Shown piece by piece: positions 10,913-24,552 of a stretch of 64,000 bases of DNA. The position numbers and the translations under genes are program-made. Every line of letters starts with the position of its first letter. Within the stretch, counting starts at the first letter, position 1. Below the pieces are notes generated by a model, which made no database searches, had not been told where the DNA came from, and was given only the letters and a program-made list of their open reading frames with translations. Source of the DNA: Vespa crabro (Eukaryota; Arthropoda; Insecta; Hymenoptera; Vespidae); the NCBI RefSeq assembly GCF_910589235.1, contig NC_060962.1, positions 124,001 through 188,000 of the forward strand, in the 5' to 3' direction.

Positions 10913-13640
10913 AGAATAAAGAATATAACAAGAATATAACGTTTTTACTATGTTTAAATACGCGTTTTCATATGATAATTGTCGAAAAACGTAATCGACA
11001 TACGCGAATTTCGGTATATGCGAAGATAAAATCGTGAAATCTTTAATAATACTTGTGCCACAGTTAGAAAAATGTTACCAATCGATTCAGAACATTGCAT
11101 TTCATAAGATCAAACATCTATTTTATATTGGAATCAATGTTTTTATCATTCTTTCATATCGTATATACGATTTTTCGCTCATATACGCGTATCGTCGAAA
11201 AACGAAAACTTGAAATCTCGTTCAATTTCAATTATTTTATATTCTATCGATGCAGAATAAAGAATATAACAAGAATATAACGTTTTTACTATGTTTAAAT
11301 ACGCGTTTTCATATGATAATTGTCGAAAAACGTCATCGACATACGCGAATTTCGGTATATGCGAAGATAAAATCGTGAAATCTTTAATAATACTTGTGCC
11401 ACAGTTAGAAAAATGTTACCAATCGATTCAGAACATTGCATTTCATAAGATCAAACATCTATTTTATATTGAAATCAAAGTTTTTAACATTCTTTCATAT
11501 CGTATATACGATTTTTCGCTCATATACGCGTATCGTCGAAAAACGAAAACTTGAAATCTCGTTCAATTTCAATGATTTTATATTCTATCGATGCAGAATA
11601 AAGAATATAACAAGAATATAACGTTTTTACTATGTTTAAATACGCGTTTTTATATGATAATTGTCGAAAAACGTAATCGACATACGCGAATTTCGGTATA
11701 TGCGAAGATAAAATCGTGAAATCTTTAATAATACTTGTGCCACAGTTAGAAAAATGTTACCAATCGATTCAGAACATTGCATTTCATAAGATCAAACATC
11801 TATTTTATATTGGAATCAAAGTTTTTAACATTCTTTCATATCGTATATACGATTTTTCGCTCATATACGCGTATCGTCGAAAAACGAAAACTTGAAATCT
11901 CGTTCAATTTCATTGATTTTATATTCTATCGATGCAGAATAAAGAATATAACAAGAATATAACGTTTTTACTATGTTTAAATACGCGTTTTCATATGATA
12001 ATTGTCGAAAAACGTAATCGACATACGCGAATTTCGGTATATGCGAAGATAAAATCGTGAAATCTTTAATAATACTTGTGCCACAGTTAGAAAAATGTTA
12101 CCAATCGATTCAGAACATTGCATTTCATAAGATCAAACATCTATTTTATATTGGAATCAAAGTTTTTAACATTCTTTCATATCGTATATACGATTTTTCG
12201 CTCATATACGCGTATCGTCGAAAAACGAAAACTTGAAATCTCGTTCAATTTCAATGATTTTATATTCTATCGATGCAGAATAAAGAATATAACAAGAATA
12301 TAACGTTTTTACTATGTTTAAATACGCGTTTTCATATGATAATTCTCGAAAAACGTAATCGACATACGCGAATTTCGGTATATGCGAAGATAAAATCGTG
12401 AAATCTTTAATAATACTTGTGCCACAGTTAGAAAAATGTTACCAATCGATTCAGAACATTGCATTTCATAAGATCAAACATCTATTTTATATTGGAATCA
12501 AAGTTTTTAACATTCTTTCATATCGTATATACGATTTTTCGCTCATATACGCGTATCGTCGAAAAACGAAAACTTGAAATCTCGTTCAATTTCAATGATT
12601 TTATATTCTATCGATGCAGAATAAAGAATATAACAAGAATATAACGTTTTTACTATGTTTAAATACGCGTTTTCATATGATAATTGTCGAAAAACGTAAT
12701 CGACATACGCGAATTTCGGTATATGCGAAGATAAAATCGTGAAATCTTTAATAATACTTGTGCCACAGTTAGAAAAATGTTACCAATCGATTCAGAACAT
12801 TGCATTTCATAAGATCAAACATCTATTTTATATTGGAATCAAAGTTTTTAACATTCTTTCATATCGTATATACGATTTTTCGCTCATATACGCGTATCGT
12901 CGAAAAACGAAAACTTGAAATCTCGTTCAATTTCAATGATTTTACATTCTATCGATGCAGAATAAAGAATATAACAAGAATATAACGTTTTTACTATGTT
13001 TAAATACGCCTTTTCATATGATAATTGTCGAAAAACGTAATCGACATACGCGAATTTCGGTATATGCGAAGATAAAATCGTGAAATCTTTAATAATACTT
13101 GTGCCACAGTTAGAAAAATGTTACCAATCGATTCAGAACATTGCATTTCATAAGATCAAACATCTATTTTATATTGGAATCAAAGTTTTTAACATTCTTT
13201 CATATCGTATATACGATTTTTCGCTCATATACGCGTATCGTCGAAAAACGAAAACTTGAAATCTCGTTCAATTTCAATGATTTTATATTCTATCGATGCA
13301 GAATAAAGAATATAACAAGAATATAACGTTTTTACTATGTTTAAATACGCGTTTTCATATGATAATTGTCGAAAAACGTAATCGACATACGCGAATTTCG
13401 GTATATGCGAAGATAAAATCGTGAAATCTTTAATAATACTTGTGCCACAGTTAGAAAAATGTTACCAATCGATTCAGAACATTGCATTTCATAAGATCAA
13501 ACATCTATTTTATATTGGAATCAAAGTTTTTAACATTCTTTCATATCGTATATACGATTTTTCGCTCATATACGCGTATCGTCGAAAAACGAAAACTTGA
13601 AATCTCGTTCAATTTCAATGATTTTATATTCTATCGATGC
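10913..13640. repeat. HOR domain 2, full eight-monomer copy 1 (monomers 33-40)
   Basis: This 2728-bp unit defines the slots. A (33): A226T, A234T, G321T. B (34): A81C, G219A. C (35): C57T. D (36): consensus. E (37): G69C. F (38): T328C. G (39): G52C. H (40): consensus. Slot C also has A319T (base 11913) in this copy only. The A81C change removes a stop codon and opens an 87-codon frame at 11291-11554, which I regard as accidental. Confidence 0.93.
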
Positions 13641-16368
13641 AGAATAAAGAATATAACAAGAATATAACGTTTTTACTATGTTTAAATACGCGTTTTCATA
13701 TGATAATTGTCGAAAAACGTAATCGACATACGCGAATTTCGGTATATGCGAAGATAAAATCGTGAAATCTTTAATAATACTTGTGCCACAGTTAGAAAAA
13801 TGTTACCAATCGATTCAGAACATTGCATTTCATAAGATCAAACATCTATTTTATATTGGAATCAATGTTTTTATCATTCTTTCATATCGTATATACGATT
13901 TTTCGCTCATATACGCGTATCGTCGAAAAACGAAAACTTGAAATCTCGTTCAATTTCAATTATTTTATATTCTATCGATGCAGAATAAAGAATATAACAA
14001 GAATATAACGTTTTTACTATGTTTAAATACGCGTTTTCATATGATAATTGTCGAAAAACGTCATCGACATACGCGAATTTCGGTATATGCGAAGATAAAA
14101 TCGTGAAATCTTTAATAATACTTGTGCCACAGTTAGAAAAATGTTACCAATCGATTCAGAACATTGCATTTCATAAGATCAAACATCTATTTTATATTGA
14201 AATCAAAGTTTTTAACATTCTTTCATATCGTATATACGATTTTTCGCTCATATACGCGTATCGTCGAAAAACGAAAACTTGAAATCTCGTTCAATTTCAA
14301 TGATTTTATATTCTATCGATGCAGAATAAAGAATATAACAAGAATATAACGTTTTTACTATGTTTAAATACGCGTTTTTATATGATAATTGTCGAAAAAC
14401 GTAATCGACATACGCGAATTTCGGTATATGCGAAGATAAAATCGTGAAATCTTTAATAATACTTGTGCCACAGTTAGAAAAATGTTACCAATCGATTCAG
14501 AACATTGCATTTCATAAGATCAAACATCTATTTTATATTGGAATCAAAGTTTTTAACATTCTTTCATATCGTATATACGATTTTTCGCTCATATACGCGT
14601 ATCGTCGAAAAACGAAAACTTGAAATCTCGTTCAATTTCAATGATTTTATATTCTATCGATGCAGAATAAAGAATATAACAAGAATATAACGTTTTTACT
14701 ATGTTTAAATACGCGTTTTCATATGATAATTGTCGAAAAACGTAATCGACATACGCGAATTTCGGTATATGCGAAGATAAAATCGTGAAATCTTTAATAA
14801 TACTTGTGCCACAGTTAGAAAAATGTTACCAATCGATTCAGAACATTGCATTTCATAAGATCAAACATCTATTTTATATTGGAATCAAAGTTTTTAACAT
14901 TCTTTCATATCGTATATACGATTTTTCGCTCATATACGCGTATCGTCGAAAAACGAAAACTTGAAATCTCGTTCAATTTCAATGATTTTATATTCTATCG
15001 ATGCAGAATAAAGAATATAACAAGAATATAACGTTTTTACTATGTTTAAATACGCGTTTTCATATGATAATTCTCGAAAAACGTAATCGACATACGCGAA
15101 TTTCGGTATATGCGAAGATAAAATCGTGAAATCTTTAATAATACTTGTGCCACAGTTAGAAAAATGTTACCAATCGATTCAGAACATTGCATTTCATAAG
15201 ATCAAACATCTATTTTATATTGGAATCAAAGTTTTTAACATTCTTTCATATCGTATATACGATTTTTCGCTCATATACGCGTATCGTCGAAAAACGAAAA
15301 CTTGAAATCTCGTTCAATTTCATTGATTTTATATTCTATCGATGCAGAATAAAGAATATAACAAGAATATAACGTTTTTACTATGTTTAAATACGCGTTT
15401 TCATATGATAATTGTCGAAAAACGTAATCGACATACGCGAATTTCGGTATATGCGAAGATAAAATCGTGAAATCTTTAATAATACTTGTGCCACAGTTAG
15501 AAAAATGTTACCAATCGATTCAGAACATTGCATTTCATAAGATCAAACATCTATTTTATATTGGAATCAAAGTTTTTAACATTCTTTCATATCGTATATA
15601 CGATTTTTCGCTCATATACGCGTATCGTCGAAAAACGAAAACTTGAAATCTCGTTCAATTTCAATGATTTTACATTCTATCGATGCAGAATAAAGAATAT
15701 AACAAGAATATAACGTTTTTACTATGTTTAAATACGCCTTTTCATATGATAATTGTCGAAAAACGTAATCGACATACGCGAATTTCGGTATATGCGAAGA
15801 TAAAATCGTGAAATCTTTAATAATACTTGTGCCACAGTTAGAAAAATGTTACCAATCGATTCAGAACATTGCATTTCATAAGATCAAACATCTATTTTAT
15901 ATTGGAATCAAAGTTTTTAACATTCTTTCATATCGTATATACGATTTTTCGCTCATATACGCGTATCGTCGAAAAACGAAAACTTGAAATCTCGTTCAAT
16001 TTCAATGATTTTATATTCTATCGATGCAGAATAAAGAATATAACAAGAATATAACGTTTTTACTATGTTTAAATACGCGTTTTCATATGATAATTGTCGA
16101 AAAACGTAATCGACATACGCGAATTTCGGTATATGCGAAGATAAAATCGTGAAATCTTTAATAATACTTGTGCCACAGTTAGAAAAATGTTACCAATCGA
16201 TTCAGAACATTGCATTTCATAAGATCAAACATCTATTTTATATTGGAATCAAAGTTTTTAACATTCTTTCATATCGTATATACGATTTTTCGCTCATATA
16301 CGCGTATCGTCGAAAAACGAAAACTTGAAATCTCGTTCAATTTCAATGATTTTATATTCTATCGATGC
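13641..16368. repeat. HOR domain 2, full eight-monomer copy 2 (monomers 41-48)
   Basis: All diagnostic variants of slots A to H recur at an offset of exactly 2728 bp from copy 1. A319T is absent from slot C and present instead in slot E (monomer 45, base 15323). Confidence 0.93.
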
Positions 16369-19096
16369 AGAATAAAGAATATAACAAGAATATAACGTTT
16401 TTACTATGTTTAAATACGCGTTTTCATATGATAATTGTCGAAAAACGTAATCGACATACGCGAATTTCGGTATATGCGAAGATAAAATCGTGAAATCTTT
16501 AATAATACTTGTGCCACAGTTAGAAAAATGTTACCAATCGATTCAGAACATTGCATTTCATAAGATCAAACATCTATTTTATATTGGAATCAATGTTTTT
16601 ATCATTCTTTCATATCGTATATACGATTTTTCGCTCATATACGCGTATCGTCGAAAAACGAAAACTTGAAATCTCGTTCAATTTCAATTATTTTATATTC
16701 TATCGATGCAGAATAAAGAATATAACAAGAATATAACGTTTTTACTATGTTTAAATACGCGTTTTCATATGATAATTGTCGAAAAACGTCATCGACATAC
16801 GCGAATTTCGGTATATGCGAAGATAAAATCGTGAAATCTTTAATAATACTTGTGCCACAGTTAGAAAAATGTTACCAATCGATTCAGAACATTGCATTTC
16901 ATAAGATCAAACATCTATTTTATATTGACATCAAAGTTTTTAACATTCTTTCATATCGTATATACGATTTTTCGCTCATATACGCGTATCGTCGAAAAAC
17001 GAAAACTTGAAATCTCGTTCAATTTCAATGATTTTATATTCTATCGATGCAGAATAAAGAATATAACAAGAATATAACGTTTTTACTATGTTTAAATACG
17101 CGTTTTTATATGATAATTGTCGAAAAACGTAATCGACATACGCGAATTTCGGTATATGCGAAGATAAAATCGTGAAATCTTTAATAATACTTGTGCCACA
17201 GTTAGAAAAATGTTACCAATCGATTCAGAACATTGCATTTCATAAGATCAAACATCTATTTTATATTGGAATCAAAGTTTTTAACATTCTTTCATATCGT
17301 ATATACGATTTTTCGCTCATATACGCGTATCGTCGAAAAACGAAAACTTGAAATCTCGTTCAATTTCAATGATTTTATATTCTATCGATGCAGAATAAAG
17401 AATATAACAAGAATATAACGTTTTTACTATGTTTAAATACGCGTTTTCATATGATAATTGTCGAAAAACGTAATCGACATACGCGAATTTCGGTATATGC
17501 GAAGATAAAATCGTGAAATCTTTAATAATACTTGTGCCACAGTTAGAAAAATGTTACCAATCGATTCAGAACATTGCATTTCATAAGATCAAACATCTAT
17601 TTTATATTGGAATCAAAGTTTTTAACATTCTTTCATATCGTATATACGATTTTTCGCTCATATACGCGTATCGTCGAAAAACGAAAACTTGAAATCTCGT
17701 TCAATTTCAATGATTTTATATTCTATCGATGCAGAATAAAGAATATAACAAGAATATAACGTTTTTACTATGTTTAAATACGCGTTTTCATATGATAATT
17801 CTCGAAAAACGTAATCGACATACGCGAATTTCGGTATATGCGAAGATAAAATCGTGAAATCTTTAATAATACTTGTGCCACAGTTAGAAAAATGTTACCA
17901 ATCGATTCAGAACATTGCATTTCATAAGATCAAACATCTATTTTATATTGGAATCAAAGTTTTTAACATTCTTTCATATCGTATATACGATTTTTCGCTC
18001 ATATACGCGTATCGTCGAAAAACGAAAACTTGAAATCTCGTTCAATTTCAATGATTTTATATTCTATCGATGCAGAATAAAGAATATAACAAGAATATAA
18101 CGTTTTTACTATGTTTAAATACGCGTTTTCATATGATAATTGTCGAAAAACGTAATCGACATACGCGAATTTCGGTATATGCGAAGATAAAATCGTGAAA
18201 TCTTTAATAATACTTGTGCCACAGTTAGAAAAATGTTACCAATCGATTCAGAACATTGCATTTCATAAGATCAAACATCTATTTTATATTGGAATCAAAG
18301 TTTTTAACATTCTTTCATATCGTATATACGATTTTTCGCTCATATACGCGTATCGTCGAAAAACGAAAACTTGAAATCTCGTTCAATTTCAATGATTTTA
18401 CATTCTATCGATGCAGAATAAAGAATATAACAAGAATATAACGTTTTTACTATGTTTAAATACGCCTTTTCATATGATAATTGTCGAAAAACGTAATCGA
18501 CATACGCGAATTTCGGTATATGCGAAGATAAAATCGTGAAATCTTTAATAATACTTGTGCCACAGTTAGAAAAATGTTACCAATCGATTCAGAACATTGC
18601 ATTTCATAAGATCAAACATCTATTTTATATTGGAATCAAAGTTTTTAACATTCTTTCATATCGTATATACGATTTTTCGCTCATATACGCGTATCGTCGA
18701 AAAACGAAAACTTGAAATCTCGTTCAATTTCAATGATTTTATATTCTATCGATGCAGAATAAAGAATATAACAAGAATATAACGTTTTTACTATGTTTAA
18801 ATACGCGTTTTCATATGATAATTGTCGAAAAACGTAATCGACATACGCGAATTTCGGTATATGCGAAGATAAAATCGTGAAATCTTTAATAATACTTGTG
18901 CCACAGTTAGAAAAATGTTACCAATCGATTCAGAACATTGCATTTCATAAGATCAAACATCTATTTTATATTGGAATCAAAGTTTTTAACATTCTTTCAT
19001 ATCGTATATACGATTTTTCGCTCATATACGCGTATCGTCGAAAAACGAAAACTTGAAATCTCGTTCAATTTCAATGATTTTATATTCTATCGATGC
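16369..19096. repeat. HOR domain 2, full eight-monomer copy 3 (monomers 49-56)
   Basis: All slot markers recur at an offset of 2728 bp. Slot B (monomer 50) adds A220C next to G219A, a private change. A319T is not present in any slot. Confidence 0.93.
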
Positions 19097-21483
19097 AGAA
19101 TAAAGAATATAACAAGAATATAACGTTTTTACTATGTTTAAATACGCGTTTTCATATGATAATTGTCGAAAAACGTAATCGACATACGCGAATTTCGGTA
19201 TATGCGAAGATAAAATCGTGAAATCTTTAATAATACTTGTGCCACAGTTAGAAAAATGTTACCAATCGATTCAGAACATTGCATTTCATAAGATCAAACA
19301 TCTATTTTATATTGGAATCAATGTTTTTATCATTCTTTCATATCGTATATACGATTTTTCGCTCATATACGCGTATCGTCGAAAAACGAAAACTTGAAAT
19401 CTCGTTCAATTTCAATTATTTTATATTCTATCGATGCAGAATAAAGAATATAACAAGAATATAACGTTTTTACTATGTTTAAATACGCGTTTTCATATGA
19501 TAATTGTCGAAAAACGTCATCGACATACGCGAATTTCGGTATATGCGAAGATAAAATCGTGAAATCTTTAATAATACTTGTGCCACAGTTAGAAAAATGT
19601 TACCAATCGATTCAGAACATTGCATTTCATAAGATCAAACATCTATTTTATATTGAAATCAAAGTTTTTAACATTCTTTCATATCGTATATACGATTTTT
19701 CGCTCATATACGCGTATCGTCGAAAAACGAAAACTTGAAATCTCGTTCAATTTCAATGATTTTATATTCTATCGATGCAGAATAAAGAATATAACAAGAA
19801 TATAACGTTTTTACTATGTTTAAATACGCGTTTTTATATGATAATTGTCGAAAAACGTAATCGACATACGCGAATTTCGGTATATGCGAAGATAAAATCG
19901 TGAAATCTTTAATAATACTTGTGCCACAGTTAGAAAAATGTTACCAATCGATTCAGAACATTTCATTTCATAAGATCAAACATCTATTTTATATTGGAAT
20001 CAAAGTTTTTAACATTCTTTCATATCGTATATACGATTTTTCGCTCATATACGCGTATCGTCGAAAAACGAAAACTTGAAATCTCGTTCAATTTCAATGA
20101 TTTTATATTCTATCGATGCAGAATAAAGAATATAACAAGAATATAACGTTTTTACTATGTTTAAATACGCGTTTTCATATGATAATTGTCGAAAAACGTA
20201 ATCGACATACGCGAATTTCGGTATATGCGAAGATAAAATCGTGAAATCTTTAATAATACTTGTGCCACAGTTAGAAAAATGTTACCAATCGATTCAGAAC
20301 ATTGCATTTCATAAGATCAAACATCTATTTTATATTGGAATCAAAGTTTTTAACATTCTTTCATATCGTATATACGATTTTTCGCTCATATACGCGTATC
20401 GTCGAAAAACGAAAACTTGAAATCTCGTTCAATTTCAATGATTTTATATTCTATCGATGCAGAATAAAGAATATAACAAGAATATAACGTTTTTACTATG
20501 TTTAAATACGCGTTTTCATATGATAATTCTCGAAAAACGTAATCGACATACGCGAATTTCGGTATATGCGAAGATAAAATCGTGAAATCTTTAATAATAC
20601 TTGTGCCACAGTTAGAAAAATGTTACCAATCGATTCAGAACATTGCATTTCATAAGATCAAACATTTATTTTATATTGGAATCAAAGTTTTTAACATTCT
20701 TTCATATCGTATATACGATTTTTCGCTCATATACGCGTATCGTCGAAAAACGAAAACTTGAAATCTCGTTCAATTTCAATGATTTTATATTCTATCGATG
20801 CAGAATAAAGAATATAACAAGAATATAACGTTTTTACTATGTTTAAATACGCGTTTTCATATGATAATTGTCGAAAAACGTAATCGACATACGCGAATTT
20901 CGGTATATGCGAAGATAAAATCGTGAAATCTTTAATAATACTTGTGCCACAGTTAGAAAAATGTTACCAATCGATTCAGAACATTGCATTTCATAAGATC
21001 AAACATCTATTTTATATTGGAATCAAAGTTTTTAACATTCTTTCATATCGTATATACGATTTTTCGCTCATATACGCGTATCGTCGAAAAACGAAAACTT
21101 GAAATCTCGTTCAATTTCAATGATTTTACATTCTATCGATGCAGAATAAAGAATATAACAAGAATATAACGTTTTTACTATGTTTAAATACGCCTTTTCA
21201 TATGATAATTGTCGAAAAACGTAATCGACATACGCGAATTTCGGTATATGCGAAGATAAAATCGTGAAATCTTTAATAATACTTGTGCCACAGTTAGAAA
21301 AATGTTACCAATCGATTCAGAACATTGCATTTCATAAGATCAAACATCTATTTTATATTGGAATCAAAGTTTTTAACATTCTTTCATATCGTATATACGA
21401 TTTTTCGCTCATATACGCGTATCGTCGAAAAACGAAAACTTGAAATCTCGTTCAATTTCAATGATTTTATATTCTATCGATGC
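19097..21483. repeat. HOR domain 2, shortened seven-monomer copy (monomers 57-63)
   Basis: Slots A to G are present in order. The next slot A then starts at monomer 64, 2387 bp after the previous one instead of 2728. The missing monomer is the consensus-type slot H (or D, which has no marker). The removal is exactly one monomer and leaves no scar, as expected from unequal crossing-over in register. Private changes: G185T in monomer 59 and C206T in monomer 61. Confidence 0.9.
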
Positions 21484-22506
21484 AGAATAAAGAATATAAC
21501 AAGAATATAACGTTTTTACTATGTTTAAATACGCGTTTTCATATGATAATTGTCGAAAAACGTAATCGACATACGCGAATTTCGGTATATGCGAAGATAA
21601 AATCGTGAAATCTTTAATAATACTTGTGCCACAGTTAAAAAAATGTTACCAATCGATTCAGAACATTGCATTTCATAAGATCAAACATCTATTTTATATT
21701 GGAATCAATGTTTTTATCATTCTTTCATATCGTATATACGATTTTTCGCTCATATACGCGTATCGTCGAAAAACGAAAACTTGAAATCTCGTTCAATTTC
21801 AATTATTTTATATTCTATCGATGCAGAATAAAGAATATAACAAGAATATAACGTTTTTACTATGTTTAAATACGCGTTTTCATATGATAATTGTCGAAAA
21901 ACGTCATCGACATACGCGAATTTCGGTATATGCGAAGATAAAATCGTGAAATCTTTAATAATACTTGTGCCACAGTTAGAAAAATGTTACCAATCGATTC
22001 AGAACATTGCATTTCATAAGATCAAACATCTATTTTATATTGAAATCAAAGTTTTTAACATTCTTTCATATCGTATATACGATTTTTCGCTCATATACGC
22101 GTATCGTCGAAAAACGAAAACTTGAAATCTCGTTCAATTTCAATGATTTTATATTCTATCGATGCAGAATAAAGAATATAACAAGAATATAACGTTTTTA
22201 CTATGTTTAAATACGCGTTTTTATATGATAATTGTCGAAAAACGTAATCGACATACGCGAATTTCGGTATATGCGAAGATAAAATCGTGAAATCTTTAAT
22301 AATACTTGTGCCACAGTTAGAAAAATGTTACCAATCGATTCAGAACATTGCATTTCATAAGATCAAACATCTATTTTATATTGGAATCAAAGTTTTTAAC
22401 ATTCTTTCATATCGTATATACGATTTTTCGCTCATATACGCGTATCGTCGAAAAACGAAAACTTGAAATCTCGTTCAATTTCAATGATTTTATATTCTAT
22501 CGATGC
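21484..22506. repeat. HOR domain 2, terminal partial copy A-B-C (monomers 64-66)
   Basis: Slot A (A226T, A234T, G321T), slot B (A81C, G219A) and slot C (C57T) are present. The expected slots D and E then do not follow; monomer 67 is an altered slot A type instead. This is the right boundary of the eight-monomer HOR. Confidence 0.88.
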
Positions 22507-23188
22507 AGAATAAAGAATATAACAAGAATATAACGTTTTTACTATGTTTAAATACGCGTTTTCATATGATAATTGTCGAAAAACGTAATCGACATACGCG
22601 AATTTCGGTATATGCGAAGATAAAATCGTGAAATCTTTAATAATACTTGTGCCACAGTTAGAAAAATGTTACCAATCGATTCAGAACATTGCATTTCATA
22701 AGATCAAACATCTATTTTATATTGGAATCAATGTTTTTATCATTCTTTCATATCGTATATACGATTTTTCGCTCATATACGCGTATCGTCGAAAAACGAA
22801 AACTTGAAATCTCGTTCAATTTCAATGATTTTATATTCTATCGATACAGAATAAAGAATATAACAAGAATATAACGTTTTTACTATGTTTAAATACGCGT
22901 TTTCATATGATAATTGTCGAAAAACGTAATCGACATACGCGAATTTCGGTATATGCGAAGATAAAATCGTGAAATCTTTAATAATACTTGTGCCACAGTT
23001 AGAAAAATGTTACCAATCGATTCAGAACATTGCATTTCATAAGATCAAACATCTATTTTATATTGGAATCAATGTTTTTATCATTCTTTCATATCGTATA
23101 TACGATTTTTCGCTCATATACGCGTATCGTCGAAAAACGAAAACTTGAAATCTCGTTCAATTTCAATGATTTTATATTCTATCGATAC
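22507..23188. repeat. Twin monomers 67-68, slot-A derivatives duplicated side by side
   Basis: Both copies have A226T and A234T, as in slot A of the eight-monomer HOR, but have G at 321 and add G340A (base 22846 in the first). I see no difference between the two. This is a recent single-monomer tandem duplication at the edge of HOR domain 2. Confidence 0.9.
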
Positions 23189-23529
23189 AGAATAAAGAAT
23201 ATAACAAGAATATAACGTTTTTACTATGTTTAAATACGCGTTTTCATATGATAATTGTCGAAAAACGTAATCGACATACGCGAATTTCGGTATATGCGAA
23301 GATAAAATCGTGAAATCTTTAATAATACTTGTGCCACAGTTAGAAAAATGTTACCAATCGATTCAGAACATTGCATTTCATAAGATCAAACATCTATTTT
23401 ATATTGGAATCAAAGTTTTTAACATTCTTTCATATCGTATATACGATTTTTCGCTCATATACGCGTATCGTCGAAAAACGAAAACTTGAAATCTCCTTCA
23501 ATTTCAATGATTTTATATTCTATCGATGC
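23189..23529. repeat. Monomer 69, consensus with G308C
   Basis: A single monomer between the twin pair and the next HOR, carrying one private change at base 23496. Confidence 0.85.
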
Positions 23530-24552
23530 AGAATAAAGAATATAACAAGAATATAACGTTTTTACTATGTTTAAATACGCGTTTTCATATGATAATTGTC
23601 GAAAAACGTAATCGACATACGCGAATTTCGGTATATGCGAAGATAAAATCGTGAAATCTTTAATAATACTTGTGCCACAGTTAGAAAAATGTTACCAATC
23701 GATTCAGAACATTGCATTTCATAAGATCAAACATCTATTTTATATTGGAATCAAAGTTTTTAACTTTCTTTCATATCGTATATACGATTTTTCGCTCATA
23801 TACGCGTATCGTCGAAAAACGAAAACTTGAAATCTCGTTCAATTTCAGTGATTTTATATTCTATCGATGCAGAATAATGAATATAACAAGAATATAACGT
23901 TTTTACTATGTTTAAATACGCGTTTTCATATGATAATTGTCGAAAAACGTAATCGACATACGCGAATTTCGGTATATGCGAAGATAAAATCGTGAAATCT
24001 TTAATAATACTTGTGCCACAGTTAGAAAAATGTTACCAATCGATTCAGAACATTGCATTTCATAAGATCAAACATCTATTTTATATTGGAATCAAAGTTT
24101 TTAACATTCTTTCATATCGTATATACGATTTTTCGCTCATATACGCGTATCGTCGAAAAACGAAAACTTGAAATCTCGTTCAATTTCAATGATTTTATAT
24201 TCTATCGATGCAGAATAAAGAATATAACAAGAATATAACGTTTTTACTATGTTTAAATACGCGTTTTCATATGATAATTGTCGAAAAACGTAATCGACAT
24301 ACGCGAATTTCGGTATATGCGAAGATAAAATCGTGAAATCTTTAATAATACTTGTGCCACAGTTAGAAAAATGTTACCAATCGATTCAGAACATTGCATT
24401 TCATAAGATCAAACATCTATTTTATATTGGAATCAAAGTTTTTAACATTCTTTCATATCGTATATACGATTTTTCGCTCATATACGCGTATCGTCGAAAA
24501 ACGAAAACTTGAAATCTCGTTTAATTTCAATGATTTTATATTCTATCGATGC
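23530..24552. repeat. HOR domain 3, three-monomer copy (monomers 70-72)
   Basis: The first monomer has A236T (base 23765) and A319G (base 23848), the second is consensus, and the third has C311T (base 24522). This order defines the unit. Monomer 71 also receives a private change near its start (aataatga, bases 23874-23881). Confidence 0.82.

Noticed and set aside
11291..11554. An 87-codon ATG frame (also at 14019, 16747, 19475 and 21862)
   Set aside because: It exists only because A81C, a slot B marker of the eight-monomer HOR, removes a TAA stop present in the consensus. It spreads with the HOR and matches no protein that I recognise.
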